A stretch of DNA of 5,797 nucleotides from Halomonas halophila (GTDB lineage Bacteria > Pseudomonadota > Gammaproteobacteria > Pseudomonadales > Halomonadaceae). Shown here piece after piece: positions 1 to 4,298 of this stretch (the stretch's first letter is position 1; the number at the start of each line of letters is the position of its first letter). The position numbers were made by a program, and so were the translations under genes. The notes under the pieces are model-generated. The model did not search any database. It was not told the DNA's origin and worked only from the letters and a program-made list of their open reading frames with translations. The stretch lies in contig DJIP01000070.1 of assembly GCA_002433675.1 (NCBI GenBank), positions 1 through 5,797 on the forward strand, in the 5' to 3' direction.

Positions 1-2
1 CG

Positions 3-221
3 CCCTCCGCCTACGATCAGCGTCACCAGGACGAGACGTCGACACAGCTGACGTTGTGCCTTGATGAGCTGGAAGAGAGCCGGCAGCAAATGGTGCGCCT
101 GGCCTATCTGGAGGGCTGGTCGCGAGCCGAACTGGCAAGTCACTTCGACCAGCCGGTCAATACCGTCAAGACCTGGCTGCATCGTGCACTGAAACAACTC
201 AAGGGGTGCCTGGGATCATGA
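3..221 (+). CDS. ECF-family RNA polymerase sigma factor, C-terminal part (5' end outside window)
   Basis: The last 72 codons of a sigma-70-type factor of the extracytoplasmic function class, which directs RNA polymerase to a small set of promoters. The visible part is region 4, which binds the -35 element. A helix (residues about 21-38 of the fragment, CLDELEESRQQ then VRLAYLEGWS) leads into a helix-turn-helix: RAELASHF, the turn DQPVNT, then recognition helix VKTWLHRALKQLK (about 52-67). The pattern of a large residue plus GWS/E before the helix-turn-helix, with VKTWLHRAL in helix two, is standard for ECF sigma factors. Region 2 lies left of the window, so length and start cannot be judged. 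The stop codon overlaps the start of the anti-sigma gene (ATGA, 218-221), which implies one mRNA and coupled translation. Pairing with an RskA-like anti-sigma suggests the SigK-like ECF group, but the exact group is an inference. Confidence 0.9.
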   Translation, partial: PSAYDQRHQDETSTQLTLCLDELEESRQQMVRLAYLEGWSRAELASHFDQPVNTVKTWLHRALKQLKGCLGS

Positions 222-976
222 GCGAGCGCGACGACAAGGACATGCTGGCCGCCGAGTTCGTGTTGGGCACCCTGGATCGTGACGAACGCGACAGGGTGCG
301 CCGCCAGCGTCAACACGACAGCGAACTCGAGCAGCGAATCGGTGAATGGGAGAGCCGACTGGCACCTCTGGCCGACGAGATCCAGGACCTCACCCCGGGC
401 CCGGACCTGTTGGTGCTTATCCAGCAACGCATCAAGGCCATCGAGGACGCCGCGCGTGGCGATACGGTATCCGACGCCCCCTCGAGCACCGCCAGCGTCA
501 CGCCGCTGCACCGCCGTCTGGCCTTCTGGAAGGCCGCCACCGGCCTGTCCAGCGCCGCGGCGGTCATCCTGGCGGCGGTGCTGCTGGCACAGCCGTCGCC
601 GACCACCAGCGAGTCCAACTTTGTGGCGGTGTTCCAGCAGGACGATCGCCAGCCCGCCTTCATGCTCAGCGTCAACCTGGAGCAGCGCCGCCTGCATGTC
701 CGCCCGGTCAGCGCCGAACCTCTGCCCGACCGCTCCTATCAGCTTTGGATCAAGCATGATGATCTGGGCTCCGCTCCCCGGTCCGTCGGTGTACTCGACG
801 ATGACCTGAGCCTCGACCAGGCCGCCCTGCGCGACTACGAACCTGAATTGCTGAAGCATGCCACCTTTGGCATCAGCGTAGAACCTCCGGGTGGCTCGCC
901 CACCGGCCAGCCTACCGGCCCCGCTATCCACGGCTACCTGTACCCCACCGAGCCCAGCGGCGGCCAGCGTCTCTGA
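218..976 (+). CDS. RskA-type transmembrane anti-sigma factor
   Basis: 252 residues if started at ATG 218. It would hold the upstream ECF sigma factor inactive at the inner membrane and release it on a signal. The N-terminal cytoplasmic part carries the family opening LAAEFVLGTLDRDER (residues 10-24), as in RskA-like anti-sigma domains. One hydrophobic segment (about 102-124, LAFWKAATGLSSAAAVILAA onward) is a clear membrane span. The periplasmic C-terminal half (about 134-245) matches the RskA C-terminal domain: a YQLWIKH segment (174-180) and a conserved glycine/proline-rich end with EPPGGSPTGQPTGP (222-235) then IHGYLYP. The protein has no cysteine, so it cannot be a zinc-binding (ZAS, HxxxCxxC) anti-sigma. 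ATG 218 is preferred over an in-frame GTG at 206 because it gives the ATGA overlap with the sigma stop and has AAGGGG (201-206) upstream, though spaced rather far at 11 nt. The inducing signal is unknown. Confidence 0.9.
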   Translation: MSERDDKDMLAAEFVLGTLDRDERDRVRRQRQHDSELEQRIGEWESRLAPLADEIQDLTPGPDLLVLIQQRIKAIEDAARGDTVSDAPSSTASVTPLHRRLAFWKAATGLSSAAAVILAAVLLAQPSPTTSESNFVAVFQQDDRQPAFMLSVNLEQRRLHVRPVSAEPLPDRSYQLWIKHDDLGSAPRSVGVLDDDLSLDQAALRDYEPELLKHATFGISVEPPGGSPTGQPTGPAIHGYLYPTEPSGGQRL

Positions 977-991
977 GAATTTCAGCCCTCA

Positions 992-1021
992 CTGAAACCT
1001 TTTCGACTCCCCTGCGTAGCT
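992..1021 (+). promoter_or_regulatory. Candidate ECF-sigma promoter P1
   Basis: The -35 is TGAAAC (993-998), then a 16-nt spacer, then -10 CGTA (1015-1018). This is the arrangement known for several ECF sigma factors (for example TGAAAC-N16-CGTA of B. subtilis SigW). The flanks match the second site at 1208-1238: both read CTGAAACC and CGTAGCT. A start about 7 nt past CGTA falls near 1025, the first base of a strong hairpin. The -35 overlaps a small inverted repeat, TTTCAG (980-985) and CTGAAA (992-997). That the neighbouring ECF factor uses this site is an inference from position and from the repeated motif. Confidence 0.6.
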
Positions 1022-1024
1022 AGT

Positions 1025-1152
1025 CGATGACCCCGCCACCGGCAACGGCCGATGGCGGGGTCATCGTGGCGGGCGTGCGTTTCGACACCCTCGAGGCGTA
1101 CGCCCCGCACCACGACTTCCCTGCTTGGCCACTCGTTCGAGTGGCCTTTTTT
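1025..1152 (+). ncRNA. Candidate ECF-dependent small RNA, three hairpins with intrinsic terminator
   Basis: Starting at the expected P1 start point, this stretch folds into three successive stems. Hairpin 1 is a perfect 14-bp stem (1025-1038 with 1053-1066, arms CGATGACCCCGCCA and complement), loop 14 nt. Hairpin 2 is a 9-bp stem with one G-U pair (1071-1079 with 1097-1105). Hairpin 3 is the terminator (1127-1146) with six T residues to 1152. The 21 nt between hairpins 2 and 3 (1106-1126) are pyrimidine-rich and unpaired, containing ACTTCCCT, which could pair with purine-rich ribosome binding sites, as seeds of sigmaE-dependent sRNAs do. No known RNA family is recognised. It might instead be processed from the 3' end of the sigma/anti-sigma mRNA, or simply be that operon's 3' UTR. 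Confidence 0.45.
1127..1152 (+). terminator. Rho-independent terminator
   Basis: An 8-bp perfect stem GGCCACTC/GAGTGGCC (1127-1134 with 1139-1146), with loop GTTC, is directly followed by TTTTTT (1147-1152). It acts on + strand transcripts coming from P1 and from the sigma/anti-sigma operon, and insulates the downstream exported-protein gene. No A-tract lies on its left side, so it is not obviously bidirectional. Confidence 0.9.
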
Positions 1153-1188
1153 ATCTGGACGTCGGCTCTCGACATGGCGTCAGGGCAC

Positions 1189-1238
1189 AAAAATTTTTTT
1201 CGATGATCTGAAACCCTCGGTGGCATCGGCACGTAGCT
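1189..1238 (+). promoter_or_regulatory. Candidate ECF-sigma promoter P2 with upstream A5T7 tract
   Basis: The -35 is TGAAAC (1209-1214), with a 17-nt spacer, and the -10 is CGTA (1232-1235). The extended matches CTGAAACC and CGTAGCT are shared with P1. An A5T7 run (1189-1200) ends 8 nt before the -35, where an UP element or intrinsic bend would help. The expected start is near 1242, giving a leader of about 70 nt before the ATG at 1313. The site lies just after a terminator, so it is the natural promoter of the downstream gene. No convincing sigma70 promoter was seen in this gap. Confidence 0.6.
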
Positions 1239-1312
1239 GTTATCAACTCGGCAGCCATCCTGTCGTGGAGCACCTTCGGCAAGCCAATCAGCAGCACCAG
1301 GAGACCATCACC

Positions 1313-1768
1313 ATGTTCAAGCCATTGGCAGCACGTACCCTCATCACCTCAGCGCTCCTCGTCGGCGCAGCCACCCTGGCCACCGGCGCCCAGGCCGCCC
1401 ACCATGGAGAGATGGACGAGGCCGGCCATCTCGGTGTCTGGGCCGAAGATCAGTCGGTGGAGAGCGGCACCGTCACCGCCGATCGCATCGTCGCCGAGAA
1501 CAACGGTTGGCTGGTCGTCCACCGTACCGACGAAAGCCACAAGCCAGGGCGCGTCGTCGGTCACGCCCCGCTCAAGGCCGGTGAGAACACCGACATCGCG
1601 GCCATCCTGACCGAAGAGGTCAGCAGCGGCGAACATCTGATGCTGATGCTCCACGGTGAGGACGGCGGCATGCAGACCGGCATCTTCGAATACACCCTGG
1701 GCGCCAGCGAAGACGGCCCGGTCAAGGTCGACGGCAACCTGGTGATGAGCGTGATCACCGCTCAATGA
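1313..1768 (+). CDS. Small exported DUF7282-like protein
   Basis: 151 residues. The start at ATG 1313 is chosen because AGGAGA (1299-1304) sits 8 nt upstream and because the protein then opens with a typical Sec signal peptide: a basic start MFKPLAARTL, a hydrophobic core (about 10-23), and a cleavage site AQA-A at residues 26-29. The frame stays open upstream to 1052, but that stretch crosses a terminator and promoter and is not protein-like. The mature part (about 123 residues) is acidic and begins with a His-rich stretch (AHHGEMDEAGH). It shows the layout of the DUF7282 surface/periplasmic domain: an opening strand ending in DQSVESGTVTADRIV, a GWLVVH strand, VVGHAPLKAGENTDI, a late LMLMLHGEDGG segment, and a closing PVKVDGNLVMSVIT. 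The biochemical function of this domain is not known. It is probably transcribed alone from P2 and is a likely target of the adjacent ECF sigma factor. Acidity fits a halophile. Confidence 0.85.
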   Translation: MFKPLAARTLITSALLVGAATLATGAQAAHHGEMDEAGHLGVWAEDQSVESGTVTADRIVAENNGWLVVHRTDESHKPGRVVGHAPLKAGENTDIAAILTEEVSSGEHLMLMLHGEDGGMQTGIFEYTLGASEDGPVKVDGNLVMSVITAQ

Positions 1769-1794
1769 CACCAGCCCCCTCCTTTTGACGACTT

Positions 1795-1822
1795 GGCGAG
1801 GGCCCTGCCCCTCGCCTTTTTT
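1795..1822 (+). terminator. Rho-independent terminator of the exported-protein gene
   Basis: An 8-bp stem, GGCGAGGG (1795-1802) with CCCTCGCC (1809-1816), has a 6-nt loop (CCCTGC) and is followed by TTTTTT (1817-1822). It lies 26 nt after the stop codon of the exported-protein gene and closes the regulatory block. Confidence 0.92.
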
Positions 1823-2061
1823 GTGCCTGCTGCTCGCCCTTCGTACCCCGCCGCTGTCCTTTTGCGCCGGCCTCCTGGTCTTTCCGGTGCCCGCCGCTCT
1901 TCTTGCTCGCGCCAGTCCCGCGCCCTGTGACGTGTGCCTCGGCCGATAACGAGCCCCCTGGCTGATTCCCCCCCGGGTCGGCAAAGCGCCCGACCACTGG
2001 CCTTCCTCTCCGCTCATGACACCGGCTTTCCCGTCGCCCGCGAAGAATCCTCTTTGATGAC
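1823..2061. other. Intergenic, pyrimidine-rich on + strand, no gene supported
   Basis: This is the main part of a 392-bp gap between the exported-protein terminator and the hydroxyproline promoter. It has no ribosome binding site and start that lead to a believable protein. Reverse-strand frames here run on into both neighbours and are low-complexity Arg/Gly-rich. The + strand is strongly C/T-rich (for example around 1836-1900). One small inverted repeat is present, GGTCGG (1976-1981) with CCGACC (1990-1995), without a T-tract. Confidence 0.6.
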
Positions 2062-2090
2062 TTCACAACGCCTCTTGAAGATTGTATAAA
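2062..2090 (+). promoter_or_regulatory. Candidate sigma70 promoter of the hydroxyproline cluster
   Basis: The -35 is TTCACA (2062-2067), five of six matches to TTGACA. The spacer is 17 nt and the -10 is TATAAA (2085-2090), five of six matches to TATAAT. The sharp AT-rich island in otherwise GC-rich DNA supports this. The start would be near 2097, with a leader of about 64 nt to the ATG at 2161. Confidence 0.65.
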
Positions 2091-2098
2091 ATATAAAA
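2082..2098. promoter_or_regulatory. Possible operator: imperfect AT-rich palindrome over the -10
   Basis: TTGTATA (2082-2088), 3 nt, TATAAAA (2092-2098): the right arm matches the complement of the left at six of seven positions. It covers the -10 box, where a repressor would block polymerase. GntR-family regulators commonly control hydroxyproline genes and bind short AT-rich palindromes. No regulator gene is in the window, so this is only a candidate. Confidence 0.3.
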
Positions 2099-2100
2099 CC

Positions 2101-2131
2101 TGATCGACGATGCTCAGATGATCGTCGATCA
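2101..2131. repeat. Perfect 11-bp inverted repeat in the hydroxyproline leader
   Basis: TGATCGACGAT (2101-2111) and ATCGTCGATCA (2121-2131) are exact reverse complements around a 9-nt spacer (GCTCAGATG). The repeat begins a few bases after the predicted transcription start and ends 29 nt before the ATG. It could be a dimeric-regulator operator, with arm centres two helical turns (20 bp) apart, or a 5' stem-loop that stabilises the mRNA. There is no T-tract, so it is not a terminator. Confidence 0.6.
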
Positions 2132-2160
2132 CCACAACCGACAACAAACCGGGGTACTCC

Positions 2161-3093
2161 ATGCAACGCGTACACGTCATCGATTCCCACAGCGCCGGCG
2201 AGCCCACGCGCCTGGTGATGGACGGCTTTCCGGCACTCGCCGGCGCCACCATGGCCGAGAAACGCGACTGTCTGCGCGACCGCCACGACCACTGGCGCCG
2301 TGCGGTGATGCTGGAGCCCCGCGGCCACGACGTGCTGGTCGGCGCACTCTACTGTGGGCCGGTGTCTCCGGACGCGACCTGCGGGGTGATCTTCTTCAAC
2401 AACGCCGGCTACCTGGGCATGTGCGGCCACGGCACCATCGGCCTGGTCGCCTCGCTGCATCACCTGGGCCAACTCAGCCCCGGCGATCACCGCATCGATA
2501 CGCCGGTGGGCCAGGTCGAAGCGACCTTGCATACCGACGGCGCCGTCACCGTGCGCAACGTCCCCTCCTACCGCTACCGCCGACAGGTCGCGGTGGAAGT
2601 GCCCGGCCACGGCGTGGTCCATGGCGACATTGCCTGGGGCGGCAACTGGTTCTTTCTGGTCAGCGACCATGGACAGCGCATCGCCCTGGACAATGTGGAG
2701 GCCTTGACCGGCTACACCTGGGCCATTCGCCAGGCGCTTGAAAGCCAGGGCATCACCGGCGATGACGGTGGCGACATCGACCACATCGAACTGTTCGCCG
2801 ATGACCAGGAGGCCGACAGCCGCAACTTCGTGCTGTGCCCCGGCAAGGCCTACGACCGATCTCCCTGCGGTACCGGCACCAGCGCCAAGCTGGCGTGCCT
2901 GGCCGCCGACGGCAAGCTTGCCCCCGGCGAACGCTGGCGCCAGGCCAGCGTCTGCGGCGGCCTGTTCGAGGCGAGCTATGAATGGCAGGGCGAGCAGATC
3001 CGTCCCAGCATCACCGGACGCGCCTTCATGAGCGCCGACAGCACCCTGCTGATCGACGAGCGAGATCCGTTCGCCTGGGGCATCGGCGGCTGA
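2161..3093 (+). CDS. lhpA: 4-hydroxyproline 2-epimerase (proline racemase family)
   Basis: 310 residues, the usual full length. This cofactor-independent cytoplasmic enzyme interconverts trans-4-hydroxy-L-proline and cis-4-hydroxy-D-proline, the first step of bacterial hydroxyproline breakdown. The two catalytic cysteines are present: Cys88 in MCGHGTIG (87-94) and Cys236 in [11 protein letters not shown] (232-242). The CGHG form of the first motif is typical of hydroxyproline epimerases, where proline racemases usually have CGHN. A Cys rather than Thr at the first site argues against trans-3-hydroxyproline dehydratase. The N-terminus [14 protein letters not shown] is the standard start of the family. 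ATG 2161 follows GGGG (2151-2154), a weak ribosome binding site. It is first in its operon, behind the promoter at 2062-2090, and the deaminase of the same pathway follows after 106 bp. The gene is also called hypE in some genera. Substrate preference is inferred from motifs and neighbours. Confidence 0.93.
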   Translation: MQRVHVIDSHSAGEPTRLVMDGFPALAGATMAEKRDCLRDRHDHWRRAVMLEPRGHDVLVGALYCGPVSPDATCGVIFFNNAGYLGMCGHGTIGLVASLHHLGQLSPGDHRIDTPVGQVEATLHTDGAVTVRNVPSYRYRRQVAVEVPGHGVVHGDIAWGGNWFFLVSDHGQRIALDNVEALTGYTWAIRQALESQGITGDDGGDIDHIELFADDQEADSRNFVLCPGKAYDRSPCGTGTSAKLACLAADGKLAPGERWRQASVCGGLFEASYEWQGEQIRPSITGRAFMSADSTLLIDERDPFAWGIGG

Positions 3094-3199
3094 CAGCCGA
3101 ACGTCCGACCACAGCCATCGACGTTTTTACCCACTGGCGACGACCTGAAAAGGACGGCGCCTCCCTGACCCGTGACATCGTCCCACTCAAGGACCCGAC

Positions 3200-4147
3200 A
3201 TGAACGACAATATCTTCACCGGCTGCATCCCCGCTCTGATGACCCCTTGCACCAAGGATCGCCAACCCGACTTCGACGCCCTGGTCGCCAAGGGCCGCGA
3301 ATTGATTGAGGCAGGCATGAGCGGCGTGGTCTACTGCGGTTCCATGGGCGACTGGCCGCTTTTGACCGAGGCCCAGCGCCAGGAAGGCGTCGCTCGCCTG
3401 GTACAAGCCGGCATCCCCACCATCGTCGGCACCGGTGCAGTCAACTCCCGCGAGGCGGTGTCCCACGCCGCCCACGCCGCCAAGGTTGGCGCCCATGGCC
3501 TTATGGTGATTCCCCGGGTGCTGTCTCGCGGCACCTCGGTGACCGCACAGAAGGCACACTTTGCCGCCATCCTGGAGGCCGCCCCGGAGCTTCCCGCGGT
3601 CATCTACAACAGCCCCTACTATGGCTTTGCCACCCGCGCCGACCTGTTCTTCGAATTGCGTCGCCAGCACCCTAACCTGATCGGCTTCAAGGAATTCGGC
3701 GGCGCCGAAGACCTGCGCTACGCCGCCGAGCACATCACCTCCCAGGATGATCAGGTCACCCTGATGGTCGGCGTCGACACCACCGTCTTCCACGGCTTCG
3801 TCAACTGCGGTGCCACCGGCGCCATCACCGGCATCGGCAACGCCCTGCCCCACGAAGTGCTGACGCTGGTGGCCCTCAGCAAGAAGGCTGCCAAGGGTGA
3901 TGTCGAGGCCCGTCGCCGAGCCCAGGAACTTGAGCAGGCCCTTGGCGTGCTGTCCTCCTTCGATGAGGGCGCCGACCTGGTGCTCTACTACAAGCACCTG
4001 ATGGTGCTCAACGGTGACGAGGAATATCGCCTGCACTTCAACGAGAGCGACGCCCTCAGTGATGCCCAGCGCCGCTACGTCGAGACCCAGTACGATCTGT
4101 TCCGCACCTGGTACGCCGGCTGGTCGGCCTCGCTCGACCTGGCCTGA
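3200..4147 (+). CDS. lhpC: Pyrroline-4-hydroxy-2-carboxylate deaminase (DHDPS/NAL family)
   Basis: 315 residues, a normal length for this TIM-barrel family. The predicted reaction is deamination and dehydration of delta1-pyrroline-4-hydroxy-2-carboxylate to 2-oxoglutarate semialdehyde plus ammonia, the third step of the pathway. Family features are visible: the opening [15 protein letters not shown] (77-80), the active-site Tyr136 in VIYNSPYYG and the Schiff-base Lys164 in IGFKEFGG. The GTTGE-type motif of dihydrodipicolinate synthase is replaced by CGSMGDWP (46-53), so a lysine-biosynthesis role is unlikely and the hydroxyproline branch fits. ATG 3200 has AAGGA (3189-3193) 6 nt upstream. The 106-bp gap after the epimerase gene shows no terminator, so co-transcription is likely. 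Other DHDPS-like aldolases are possible in principle, but the epimerase before it and the semialdehyde dehydrogenase after it make the assignment strong. The gene is also called hypD in some genera. Confidence 0.9.
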   Translation: MNDNIFTGCIPALMTPCTKDRQPDFDALVAKGRELIEAGMSGVVYCGSMGDWPLLTEAQRQEGVARLVQAGIPTIVGTGAVNSREAVSHAAHAAKVGAHGLMVIPRVLSRGTSVTAQKAHFAAILEAAPELPAVIYNSPYYGFATRADLFFELRRQHPNLIGFKEFGGAEDLRYAAEHITSQDDQVTLMVGVDTTVFHGFVNCGATGAITGIGNALPHEVLTLVALSKKAAKGDVEARRRAQELEQALGVLSSFDEGADLVLYYKHLMVLNGDEEYRLHFNESDALSDAQRRYVETQYDLFRTWYAGWSASLDLA

Positions 4148-4172
4148 AACCCAAGCTGTCCCGAAACCACCA

Positions 4173-4208
4173 GGGAGGCTCGCTCGACGCCGGGCCTCCT
4201 GTTTTCTT
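4173..4208 (+). terminator. Terminator-like hairpin after the deaminase gene
   Basis: GGGAGGC (4173-4179) pairs with GCCTCCT (4194-4200), a 7-bp stem with one terminal G-U pair and a 14-nt loop. It is followed by GTTTTCTT (4201-4208). The T-tract is interrupted, so it may terminate only partly and set lower expression of the dehydrogenase gene downstream. Confidence 0.55.
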
Positions 4209-4211
4209 CGA

Positions 4212-4254
4212 CATGGGCGACAGCGGTGCTATCACGATCCTCCTGTCGCCCATG
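4212..4254. repeat. Perfect 12-bp inverted repeat between deaminase and dehydrogenase genes
   Basis: CATGGGCGACAG (4212-4223) and CTGTCGCCCATG (4243-4254) are exact reverse complements separated by 19 nt. No T-tract follows. It comes right after the terminator-like hairpin and ends 44 nt before the dehydrogenase ATG. It could protect mRNA ends, mark an operator or belong to a dispersed repeat family. Confidence 0.6.
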
Positions 4255-4298
4255 ACGCTTCCCACACTCCCCATACTTCCCCTCGACAGGAGAGCCAC

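Noticed and set aside
140..931. Long reverse-strand frame opposite the sigma/anti-sigma genes
   Set aside because: It mirrors the codon structure of two well-supported + strand genes, has no recognisable domain, and is an expected effect of high G+C.
1255..1282. CCATCC resembling a mycobacterial SigK -35 element
   Set aside because: No fitting -10 at 16-17 nt (only CGGCAA); the TGAAAC/CGTA pair at 1209-1235 is much stronger.
1052..1312. Upstream in-frame extension of the exported-protein gene
   Set aside because: It crosses a strong terminator and promoter P2, has no ribosome binding site, and would bury the signal peptide in the middle of the protein.
1349..2252. Reverse-strand frames across the exported-protein gene and the gap after it
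   Set aside because: Low-complexity Arg/Gly-rich translations that overlap real genes and run against the terminator at 1795-1822; no ribosome binding site seen.
3087..3099. CGGCT/AGCCG hairpin over the epimerase stop codon as a terminator
   Set aside because: Only a 5-bp stem with a 3-nt loop and no T-tract; probably incidental.
2014..4036. Long reverse-strand frames opposite the epimerase and deaminase genes
   Set aside because: Shadows of two enzymes whose catalytic residues are intact on the + strand.
4145..4170. TGAAAC at 4145-4150 as a third ECF promoter
   Set aside because: No CGTA occurs 16-17 nt downstream, and it overlaps the deaminase stop codon.
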